A stretch of 30,344 nucleotides of DNA, from NCBI GenBank assembly GCA_037176905.1, contig JBBBWG010028323.1:1-30344 (forward strand), in the 5' to 3' direction. Positions 10,492-21,400 of the stretch are shown one piece after another (position 1 is the first letter of the stretch; every line of letters starts with the position of its first letter). The notes under the pieces are model-generated. The model had not been told where the DNA came from, made no database searches, and saw only the letters and a program-made list of their open reading frames with translations. Source of the DNA: Azolla pinnata. Lineage: Eukaryota; Streptophyta; Polypodiopsida; Salviniales; Salviniaceae. Position numbers and translations under genes: made by a program.

Positions 10492-13400
10492 ATGGGAGAG
10501 CCTTCCGCTTCTGCCTCCTTCTCCTCCTGTCCTTACTGGTAAAGCTCCGCCATGCCCCTCCCTTTCCTTAACCATTTCTCCGCTCTCCCTCATGATTCCC
10601 TTTCCTCTCCTTCTCCTTCTCCTTCTCCTTCTCCTTCTCCGTCGTTGTGAAAGTCTTGCAGAGCTGTGCCATGGGCGGAGCTTTTATGATCTCAGTACCG
10701 TGCTCCTTCTGTTCACCTTTTCTTTGGCTCCCTTATTCTGTTTTCCTCCCTTCCTATATTTCTTCTTCGTTTTCCGTTGTTTCCTCTTGCCACGCTATAA
10801 TTCCTCACAGCCGCTGTGCCATAGCCCAGGGGTTTATGATCTGCACGTGTTAAATCTTCTCTTTTTTATTTGCCATATATTGTCGTGTTGGTTTCTACAA
10901 TGTACCTGTACGCACTCAATGTCGTAGGTTTTGCATGCTATCTTCTTCCTCCTCTCCTTCTTTCTGTGTGCGTTGCTCATGCTATTCATAATCCTCATTT
11001 GACCTTTTAGTGAGGCCCGAACTCTCTCTCATCTTATCCTCTTCCATTACGGAACTGAAAATTCTTAAAAAAATATTTTTTTTTGGTTTAATGTCTAGAT
11101 TCTCGTTCCTAGACTGTTATGCAATAAATCAATACCAGATCAAGCAAAAAAGGAAAATTTTCACATATTTCCTTTTTGTTTGTCTGTAATTTAGAATTCC
11201 TGGGGTAAAAACTTCCTCATAAAAGCAGATCCTTTCCGGTGTTTGAGATGAAAACTTCAGGGAATTCTGGCAATATAGCATGTAATTATGATAATATCAC
11301 ATATGAAGTACATTGCCGCTACAAACAATGTATGCAATGAGGATGTCCCTTCATGATATCAATGATATAATGAGATGAAGAAGAATAAGGTCAGTTATGC
11401 AAGCTAAATGGGAAGTTAAATAGAACTATTCGTTGCTGTTCTATAGGTCATCAAGATAAAATCTGGTGTTTAAATGTTGTCACAATTATATAATCAGCTG
11501 TGGAGTGTTTGGATATACAATGTGCTCGTCTTATAATAATTTTGTCTTTTGACCTTGAAAACTAGGACATCAGCAGCAAAATCAACGAGGTAAATTGCAT
11601 ATTAGTCAAGGAAACTTACGTTGATTTTGGTAGAAATTTTCAACCAATGCTTTATTGAAACAAGCTTTTCTAAACACAAGTACATTACTGTAGACTGGAT
11701 TAACTATAAGGTAACTTTTCTGGACATTATGTTAGCCCAATATCCAACGAAGTTTTTGGGGATCATAATATACGTGTAATACTCATATATATCAAAACAC
11801 ATCTTATGATTGGAAACAAGTTCTTTGTTTTCTGGCTTTATCCAAAGACGCAAATTAGTATGCAATCAGAGAAAAGAATTGGATATTTCAAGTCATGTTA
11901 CTTTGATGTCAACAATCGAAGATGAAAATTAATATGAAATCAGACAAAGGAATTGGACATTACAAAATTAACGTAATTTGTTACATATCGAAAGAAATTT
12001 TCCATTTCTTTCTATGGGGTCAATAGTTCTCCATGGCTTTTTGAAACTATTTTTAAGAGATAATATAGAAAACAGCTTTATCTTGTATTTATTATGGCGA
12101 TGTCATGATTTTGCTTCATGTATACGTGGATGAATGGAAATTAATTGTAAGCGGCTGCACTGCATGTAGCATTCATTCTTGAAATAAAAAAAATGGAACC
12201 AAATAAAAGTGTACAAATATAATGAAACTTATTTAGTTTTTCTCTAATTTTTTATTGGTTTCCTATTATGCTGTTATGTAGCATATTTGCGTTTTTGTAT
12301 TTCCGATTTCATTGGTTGGAGACATTAATGCAAAATACCATATTGGATATATTTTTGAAAGTGATCAAGACATAAACCACACAAATTTCCTCTAAACAGT
12401 AAAAGGGATATTCCTGCTTCAAACTTGGATCTTCATGCTGTACACTGTCAGAGAAACTTGGAGTGTTGCAAGATTTGTGGGGAGATGGTGGTGAAAACTC
12501 GTGCTAATGAGCACTTTGAAGAAGTTCATGCGCCTGTAAGGAAATCCTGCCTTAAGTTTTAGAACTTGAAAGCTGATCTTCATGTCTATCTATACCAACA
12601 CATGTTGTGTGCATTTGCTGGTAGTTAATAAACTTTTGATTCCATTCTAACACTTGGGCAGCCAATCTATTAGAAACTTGCATAATGCTAGAATAATATG
12701 AAGTAAATATAATAAAGGCATATACTAAGTATACCATTTTCTACTGTTTTATCGTTATCTAAATGGCTAAGAATGTATAACATTTCACTGATTTCATTAA
12801 ATCTCATACCATATGTTTATTTCTGTGTATACTCCGCATGGAAAATTTTATATTTTGGTATTCTATGTATATGATTTGTTTGCTGTCTTATTGCTGCTTG
12901 TTTTCTTTCTTCCTTATCCTGGATATCAAGGTTGAACCATATGTATGTAATACATTTATATAAATGCACGTATGTATGTGTACATGTATTAGGTACACAC
13001 ACATATTAATATATAGATTTGCATATTGCCTAGAGCTCATGTAAATTGCTTTCATCGTCAGATTTCTGTGTTTCACCAAACGGAAGGGTTTTAATTTGGA
13101 CTGCCTTCCCATGGTAAGTTGTTGCTACCACTGGAGTCTTCGTGGATGGCAGTCCACGAAATTAAAGAAAATATGCTCCCACTGCATCCAGAAATGTCTT
13201 AGGTGGAAGCAGTCCAAGAAATCCAGCAAAGTTTTAGAGATACACTATCAGAACCAAAATGCATGCCTTAGACTGAAGCTATTAGTAAAGAAGATCCGTT
13301 TGGGTGAGCTCAAGGCAAGATGGTTACTCAACCTAAAAGGAATGATTTTCCCGCTACATTCTGATACAAGGTGATGGAGTGGTGGATATCTAACAATAAC

Positions 13401-15931
13401 TCCGAAGAGAAGAGTAGAATAAAGACCACATTTTTGTGCACACTTGTCCAATAGCCTCTTAACTATAATCGCCATTTCCATTCTGGCCAAAATATTATTC
13501 TTATGAGAAAATAGGTGTGATGAAACTAGAGCCCATAAGGTAAATATCCCTAGAAAGATACATTAATCACTAACAATATTCTGGAAATCTTCTTTCCTTT
13601 CGTATGGTGCCTAAATAGATAAAGATGAGCTGTCATAACAAGTTTGAAGTTATTGGTATTGGGTTAATTTAAATCTTGCTTAAACTAACCTGTAGAGATG
13701 TATGTGGTTTAAAGAAAATGTGGGTTTGGATGTCATTGTGTTTTGAAAGGAAGATGTCAATGTGTTCCATTTTCAGGTAAAGTGTACATTGTGTGATGGG
13801 ATTATAGAACGTGAGCTGATTGTTTTGCATCAGAAGGAAGAATGCTTGCAACGCTTAGTGGCTTGCAGCTACTGTGAATTTCCTGTTGCTGCCCTAGACT
13901 GGGATGCCCATGTTGTAAGTAAATTTTTCTTAGTGTTCAAAGATTAACTGTCTTGTGACCCCAGAGAATAGGGTGAATGGATTAATAATGGAGCATATAT
14001 ATTTTGGTAGGATCATTGTGGGAATCGAACAGAAATGTGTACACCATGTGGGAAATATATCAGGTTATGTGAAAGAATTGTGCATGATTTACAACACCAT
14101 AATGGCAGTCAAAGGGAAGGTGGCTCATCTGCTAGGTTAGTGGTTTCTCCCTATTTCAGAATGAAGTACTTTAGTTAAAGTATTAAGCTTGTTCTTCTCT
14201 AAGACAAGACAGAATTTCTGTCTACATCATGACAATACTACAGAAAACCATTGCCACCTTAACAATTCCATTAAGTTGAGATCTTGTTTAATAAAGAAAG
14301 TATGTATTATGTGAGAAAGCGGTAAACATGTAAAATAAGGGATTTTTAGAAAAACGGTAAAATGTAGTAATATTGTGTAAGAGACCTAGATGGTATGTGG
14401 GAGATCATATAGCAAATGAGGAACCAAGGCGATCACAAATGTAGCTGTTTTTGCAAGAATTTGTTTACCTAATAGAATTATCAAGAAAATAATATAAATA
14501 ACAGCTGTAAAACTGTTATTTGAATTCATCTCGTCTTTTGGGAGAAGTGATTGCATAGACTATCGAAATTGCATGGGTGCAAGATTAAAAATTGTATCTT
14601 GTTTGGAAAGGAAGCTAGATCACTGATCAATAGCGGAAGATGTGCATGGAAAGCAGTCTGTAAAACAGATCCCGAGGCACTGCAAGGTAAGGAATCCTGG
14701 AAAACACACCAGGAGCTCATGGAGAGCCACTTCCTTGGATCACTAGTATTGATCATGGGCTTCATTGATGACATTGCTCTGTTAGCACAGTCCCACAGAA
14801 TTCCTGAACAGCATGTACAATGTCAGTGAATGGGTATCATTATTGATGAAATTTGGAATAAAAAAGCTGTATGGTGACAGTTCTTCAGTGGCATAGTAGG
14901 GTGAGAGGTAATCCTGATTTGGGATACCTGCTGATGTCTGGGAATACAACTTGATAATAAATTCTTTGTTAAAAGTATTATTGGAGAGGGGGCAACATTG
15001 CCTCCGTCCACTAAGCTGCACCTGATCTGGACTTGCATGACAGTATTCAAATGCAAGAATCTAGTGATGGTGTTGATGCAAGAATCTAGCGGTGTTCATG
15101 CTACGCTGAGAATCTAATGCTCCCCCAGTGCTTTCTTATTTTGGTGGGCTGCCTATAACATCGATTGATAACCAAATGAGGAACCTTTCCCCCTAAGCCA
15201 ATGTGGAATGGCTGTAATGACTTGCACCAGAAATTGGGTTTAGAGTTAAGAGCATTCATTATGAGTCAAAAGTTTCTAGGGTTAACCCTGGTCCCACTCT
15301 AAAGCCTGCAATGTTTAGGAAGGTAGACATCCCATCTTGTAAAACAACAAAAATCTTTATTGTGAACCTAACCTTAGGGTTAAAACTAGTATAATCACTG
15401 TGACCAGCATAAATCCTTTGTCATCTAAATGAGAATGCCTTTCTCTCCATTCGCTGGACTAATTTTAGCACATACTCTGATGCTTGCCTTTTTCCTCTTC
15501 AAGATATGCCTACTGTCCCTCTTTACTTGTTAACATTTGTGGTGTTCAGATGTTCCCAGCCTCACAGCGAATACAATATAATTGAGAATAAATGTGATGA
15601 GATGATATTAGATCTTTATTTTTTTATTAATTTTATGCATATTTCTTTCATCTTTGTTTCAGTGTAATTGCTGTTTGCTTGCCCTATGAGCTATGGCATA
15701 TACAACAGCGAAAACTATTTTGTTTTTTGTTTTATGGAGTTCTGTTTGCTATATCTTGCACTAAATGTGGCATTTTCAATGGGTTACAGGGACAGTCCTC
15801 CATCTAGCAGTGGAAGTGGCAGCTCAAGCCATAGGATATGGGTCACCATTGCTGTTACAGGTATTGCTCTACTTATAGGGACGTTTGTGTTCCAAAGACG
15901 TGAGCCAGTAGAGCAACCTAGCAGGGCATGA
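10492..15931 (+). CDS. TRAF-type zinc-finger protein with C-terminal membrane anchor, 195 aa, 5 exons
   Basis: Exons: 10492-10538, 12400-12535, 13777-13914, 14011-14135, 15790-15931; all junctions keep phase and the frame ends in TGA. Five modules of C-x2-C-x11-H-x3/4-[C/H] follow one another: C13/C16/H28/C32, C39/C42/H54/H59, C64/C67/H79/C84, C91/C94/H106/C110 and C117/C120/H132/H136. Landmarks are HCQRNLE, HAPVKC, CEFP and CGNRTE. This matches small plant TRAF-type zinc-finger-related proteins. A Ser/Gly-rich linker (about 150-163) leads to a hydrophobic helix 165-183 and a short basic tail (QRREPVEQPSRA), giving a tail-anchored layout with the fingers facing the cytosol (inferred). Function is not established; related animal proteins (TRAFD1, XAF1) act as signalling regulators. 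There are no RING or MATH domains. An in-frame ATG at 10396 would add 32 residues. Confidence 0.87.
10539..12399 (+). other. Intron 1 of the zinc-finger gene (1,861 nt)
   Basis: Starts GTAAAG and ends CTAAACAG. The first part holds a CTCCTT repeat (about 10605-10640) and two related stretches, GCTGTGCCAT...TTTATGATCT, near 10662 and 10813. The remainder is AT-rich. Near 11851 and 11926 an imperfect repeat (AATTA.TATG.AATCAGA) recurs. No gene is seen inside. Confidence 0.7.
14136..15789 (+). other. Intron 4 of the zinc-finger gene, with a possible retroelement relic
   Basis: This 1,654-nt intron begins GTTAGT and ends GGTTACAG. A 92-codon open frame at 14551-14829 carries GFIDDIALLAQS, which resembles the F/YADD active-site region of LINE-type reverse transcriptases, but no other reverse-transcriptase motif is visible. 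The rest (14830-15789) is AT-rich without recognised content. The relic call is weak; the intron call is strong because the exons on both sides join in phase. Confidence 0.6.
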
Positions 15932-17040
15932 GTAGAATCTAATGTTTTCGGCTAGTTTTCCACATTTTTAACCATTCTGAAACTTTTGGGGTAATCATTC
16001 TAAGAGAACTATATCAACGAGGACTATCTTCTGTCTACTTGTACAAAAAAGGCTTTGTATAATAAAGGCACACTGTTTTGGAAGTAAGAAATCAATTGCT
16101 TAGACAGATGATTGGTATCGTGAATTAGTACGAGTTTGAAGGGTCTCGAAAGTAAGAAAACATTTTCTTGGAATGACAGTTGGATCGTGAAATATGAGAT
16201 GCGGTGCTTGAAACCAACTATTTCTTCGCATTGGGAGATGAGTGATGAATGTATTTAATGATCTTGAATAAATAGGAGGATTTATATTCATCTCGATTCG
16301 GTGGTCAATACTGTTTGATTTTGCTTATTCTGGTTTGCTTTGTCCATAGTAAATAGATGCTTAAGCTACATGGTGTCCAAGAGACTTGTATTGATTTTCA
16401 AGTATGATTGTGTATTGGCGTTCAAATGTCAGATCAGTTTTATGATGTGATGCTATTACGGTAAATGTTTCTAATTTTATTGGTATCGTAACGATTTTGT
16501 TGTATATGATGGCTAGATAATTGTGTATTATTCGATTCATTTTATGCCCTGGTTAATTAGTTATTTGGTTGATTGATTGAATGATTGGTAAGTTTTTCAC
16601 CATTGTGGGTGTCAAAGTTGTAATTACATTAAGGTGGTTTGGGACAATTCATTTGTAATTGTCTACACCATTAATTTGCTCATCTGTCACATTACCAATA
16701 ATTCTCTTAGAAATCCCTACTTCAAAAAACAGTGCTGAAGTACAATTACGAGGTTCGGCCACAATTCAGTATTGCAATTCTAATCAGTTCAGAAGAGGCA
16801 AGAATTGAATCGATGCCATATTTTTCTTTCCTTGAACTTAAAACCAAGCCAAACCCAATCCGAAACGAATGAAACAATACAATACTAAGCCACACCGTAG
16901 CTGTGAAGTTATCGAACTAGATTGTTGGAGCCATTGAAAAAGCTTGATTGAATCGATATTGGAAAAAGCTTGATTTGAAACCACAATCGAATCGACGCAA
17001 GGCAAGGCAAAACCAAACTGAAATTGGGCCCAATACCAAA
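15932..17040. other. Intergenic region between zinc-finger gene and VPS26
   Basis: AATAAA at 16061-16066, 130 bases past the zinc-finger stop, is a plausible polyadenylation signal. The rest is AT-rich. From about 16830 it is dominated by CCAAACC/GAAACCA-like words that grade into the 77-bp repeats at 17044. No gene is seen on either strand. Confidence 0.55.
16061..16066 (+). promoter_or_regulatory. Probable polyadenylation signal of the zinc-finger gene
   Basis: A perfect AATAAA preceded by TTTGTAT lies 130 bases after the stop at 15931, a normal distance for a plant 3' UTR. Confidence 0.5.
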
Positions 17041-17043
17041 ACG

Positions 17044-17345
17044 AAACCAAACCGTTTGATCCTCTCTCTACAAATGTTGCAATGCAATCTGATAGTTTAC
17101 ATTTCTTCTTCTTTCTTTCGCAAAACCAAACCGTCTAATCCTCTCTATGAACGTTGCAATGCAATCTAATAGTTTACATTCTTCTTCTGTCCTTTGCTAA
17201 ACCAAACCATTTCGATCCTCTCTACGAATGCTGCAATGCAATCTAATGTTTACATTCTTCTTCTGTCTTCTGCTAAACCAGACCATTTCGATCCTCTCTA
17301 CGAACGCTGCAATGCAATCTAATGTTTACATTCTTCTTCTGTCTT
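17044..17345. repeat. Four-copy, about 77-bp tandem repeat upstream of VPS26
   Basis: The core TGCAATGCAATCT starts at 17078, 17155, 17232 and 17308, giving periods of 77, 77 and 76. Each unit also has AAACCA(A/G)ACC, ATCCTCTCTA, GTTTACATT and CTTCTTC. Copies 3 and 4 are the most alike. The array ends about 130 bases before the proposed VPS26 5' UTR exon, so it is a promoter-proximal minisatellite. Confidence 0.92.
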
Positions 17346-17425
17346 TTGGTTTTCCTGGATTTTGCCCAAAAACTGGAGAATTTTTATGCACAAAAAAATC
17401 CGTGCTTTGTTTTGCGTTTTGCTTT

Positions 17426-17434
17426 TTAGGGTTT
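17426..17434 (-). promoter_or_regulatory. Telo-box (reverse orientation) before VPS26
   Basis: TTAGGGTTT at 17426-17434 is the reverse complement of AAACCCTAA. It sits among GCGTTTT-like units just before the proposed 5' UTR exon. Function is inferred from motif and position only. Confidence 0.4.
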
Positions 17435-17469
17435 GCGTTTGCTTTCTCAGCGTTTTGTGCTTTTTTCTC

Positions 17470-17586
17470 TTGACTTCTGCAGAGTTGGGAGCATCGCCTG
17501 CTGGAGCTGCAAGAGAAGGAAAAGACAGAAGAGAAAGAAAGGCCGATCTTTGTTTCTTCGCTCGCGGGATCCCCGATCCTGCCAGG
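17470..17586 (+). other. Probable 5' UTR exon 1 of VPS26
   Basis: A purine-rich, GC-richer stretch ends in ATCCTGCCAG followed by GTGAATG, a good donor. A second untranslated segment at 18366-18427 follows an acceptor (GATAATGCAG) and leads straight into the ATG at 18428. The 5' boundary is a guess; no coding potential is proposed. Confidence 0.45.
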
Positions 17587-18427
17587 TGAATGAATTCTTT
17601 TCTCGTCTTCTTTTCCCTGCCCCCCTGAATGAATTCCCCAGCATATGTATTTTGGACGCATACATTACTCATCTCTAGATTTGTGTTGTTGTTCCATCGA
17701 TGCGTGTCTCTTCTCAGATCGTTTCTGATGATTTTCTTTCGTGTATCATTACCGACAGCGTGTTTGGTACATGATTAATTCTGCCAGCACACATAGAGAC
17801 TTAAGTTGCTTTAGATTGGAAAATCCAGATGAATCGGCTGGTTCATTCCTGTGCACTTTCGCTACGAGGATCTCAACGCTCTATTGGGTTTTTGTGCTGT
17901 GTTCACTTTTAGTCTTCAATTACCTGGACATATCCAAAAACAATGGATGAATTCAGTGCAAAGATGTTTGTGAAGTTATTACGCTTTCTTTGTAGTTGTC
18001 ATTGACGCTGATTAAGTAGTGCAGGCGTGTGTGTAATTCTCTGAATGAATTGTGTTTATGGAGTTATAAATGCATGAAGATGAGTCGAGGGACCTATTTA
18101 AAGCTATTTCTGGTGTATCCTTTTCTTCTTCTTCTCATCATCATATCAAATTCGTCATCGAAATACATAGAAACGTAGAGCTGCACACCCTCTGGATTAA
18201 TGAAGGCATTGAACATAAAGTTCTTTGGCATGAGGCGGTTTTCCTTTTATCCCATGGCATGTTGAACCATGTCTGGTTTATGTATAAAATGCATATACCT
18301 CAGGGCTAATTAATGGATTTCTTCCAAATATCTTTAAAATTAGGTGTTACGTTGTGATAATGCAGCTTGTTGTATCAGCGTCTGAGGACCCTTAAATCAA
18401 GAACGGGCTTTATTCATCACCGTCGAC

Positions 18428-21400
18428 ATGGTAAGATTTTATAATCCATGCTTAGATACTTGCAAGTTACATATCAATTTGTTGAAATTTACACATCCTT
18501 CAGACAAATTTGTGTTAAAGCTTGCTGTCATAAAGGGATTTGGTTTTGAGGTGATTGACCATCATTAATGGGCATTGGCAAGTAGTTATGATTAGATAAC
18601 AGTTCTTCTGTAAATAGTCTAAATTGCTGGAGAGTAATTTGAAACTCATAATCATCTGTAAACTAGTAAATTAGCCATAGTCAAGAAACTATCATTGTGT
18701 ACTAATGGTCATTGGGAAGTAGTTATGATTAGGTAACAGTTCTTCTGTAAATAGTCTAAATTGATGGAAAGTAATTTGAAATTTGAAATTCACAATCATC
18801 TATAAACTAGTAAATTAGCCATAGTCAAGAAACTATCATTGTGTACTAATATCAGTTGCTTCTTTGATAAAAATGACCAACATAAACAAAACAGTGTTTA
18901 TAATATTGACCTCTTGGCTTCTCTGCATTGAAGCTGCTGCTGATGAGCTAAAATTCTACATCTAGTCGCTCTTATGTTTATATAATAAAAAGAAGGGGAA
19001 ATATCTGAACTTACTCGACTTTGGTTTCTTCTTTCATATGCAACTAATTTTTCATTGCTTCCCCAAATATCCTTGCTCACCCCTCGAACATATCAGTGTT
19101 TGTAAGGACAATTCATCCTAGTTTTATGAGCTGTTTGTGTAATCATTTGGTCAACTCATCAGTTTTTCCGATCACATGTCCTATTCAAACAATAATAATT
19201 ACAAGGAGATTATGTTGTTTACAGAATCTTTTACCTGGAGCTTTCAAACAGCCTTGTAAGATCTTCATTAAGCTTGCGAACTCCAACACACAGGTGTGTC
19301 TAATTAATCCTGTGTTTGATATCCTGTGTTTGACATTTATGCATGCAGTATGTGAGTCAAGTGAATGACCATTCAGTAACTTTGTCCAGGAAATTGTTAA
19401 GACTGAGTCTGGAGAAGTGGTTACATTGCCAGTCTTCCAGAACAAAGACACTGTATCAGGAGAGGTAGTACATTTTTATTTGTACTGGGATATGGATTGG
19501 TAGGTGTAGCTCTGTGTTTATTGTTGATTCATTCTATACAGGTTTGGGTAGATCCAATCTATGGAAAGAAGTTGGAACATCTTGGTGTGAAAATTGAGTT
19601 GGTTGGGCAAATAGGTATGCAAACTGAAATTAAACTCAATCCAACAGAGAATGCCATAAGAATGTTATTGATTTCTTCATTTTCATTACTATCTTTCCTA
19701 TCATCTGGACTTCAAGTTCTGGTTCTGCAGAGTGTTACTGGACATTAAAGTATAGAATCAACCCCGTAGTTGGTATTGTGTGTTGTGTGGAATTTAGTTC
19801 GAGGAATCTAATCACATTGACTGGTCAACACATCGTATCGTACCGAGGACTAGTATTATTTGTGAAAACTGTCCTAGTTTCTACACCTGACTACTGTTTG
19901 ACCACATCTGGATTTCTTCTAGCCCTCTTACATTTAACTCTATATATAAACCCCAATTGGGGGTGGAAAGTGATCGATCACTGTCTAACATACATCTATC
20001 TTATCTCTTTCTTGCCGTATCCCCCTTTTTCTATCATCTCATCAGGCAGGGGTGGAGCCACGATTGTCTTCACCCCGTCCCCACAACATTTGACAAAGTG
20101 TGAAGAACCTCAATGTTGAATGAAGGGCCTCTCTGTCAAAATGGAGGGGATGCCATTAACCCATTGTTATTCAGAGTTTTACTGGCATACTTATTGCAGA
20201 TATAAGAAGTTGCAACAGAATTAGTTTGTAAATTCTAGAGTCTTAAATGGACAAGAACCTCCAAGACACTGATTCTTCACATATCAGCTCAAATATGGTA
20301 GACATGCAGGGCAATTTCCCGACATCATCGTTGTCCACCGTGACCAATGAAGTGAAATTGCAAGGTTTACATAACAATTTTAGTAACACGACACCCCTTC
20401 AATGAATGCAAGGAAGCTATTCCTTTCATGGTGAAAAGAGTATCATTGTAGATTTCAAAATTTGCTTGGGTCACAATCGTCAGAAATATTTTCAGTTGGT
20501 GATGCCAAAGATTTATTCCAACAAGATTTAATTTTGATCTCTTTGAAAAATTTATGTCTTCTTTTAATTGCTGTTAACTGATTCCATTTGGGTAGTGGTG
20601 ATGCTCAGTAAAATGTCAGTGCATCGCACAACCTTAGTTGTAACTTTATATAAAAGGTTATATAGATTTAGTTATGTCAGATTCAAGGTTTTTCGGTTGA
20701 AATGCTTTTTTCTATATTTGCATTTTGAATGCTAACCCTGTTTGTAGGATACATTAAACACCATGTAATTGTGCTTAGGATCTTCGGGTTTGGAGGTGTC
20801 ACTATACCATAGAAGCTGCCCATAAAGGTTAAGTTTGAAACCATTCTTCCCATTATTCATTGATTCCCCCATAGCAAACACTCAAGGAGTTTACTTATGA
20901 GCATTAAAGTGCCATTCTCTAGCATGGAGCTACAAATAAGAATGTTTATAAATCTTCTGGCTATCAATAATTACAGAGTGACAGTTGGCCCAAGGCTCAG
21001 AAAACTAACGAATAGTTTGAAAGCTCTCAATTCACTCTCCCACTGTCAAGGGGGCACAATCTGGTATTTGCATGCAGTTCATAAGATGTTGATCACTTGG
21101 CCCTTGTGGAAAGCTTTGGCATAGGAGGTTGGTAGGGATATCAACTTCATGAGTAGCCATATAAACCCCCAAACCTATGAAAAAGATTTGGCAAATACAC
21201 TGAATGCTCCTTTGTTTTCTGCCAAAAGAAAGTGAGTGAAAACGTCTCAATTATGTCATTGGTAATGCAGAAAATATACTATTTCTCCAAATGTTCAGTA
21301 AGGTGTACCATTCGAATTGGGATTTTCACAAGTTACTGTTCTGTGAATTATTAAGGCTTATATGAAATGTGTATTTATTTTCTTAAGCAGTACAAAATGT

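Noticed and set aside
10251-10593. Minus-strand frames with Met-Ala or Gly-Asp repeats
   Set aside because: Reverse reading of the ATCGCC, AAG and AAAACGC repeats; no splice structure or family match.
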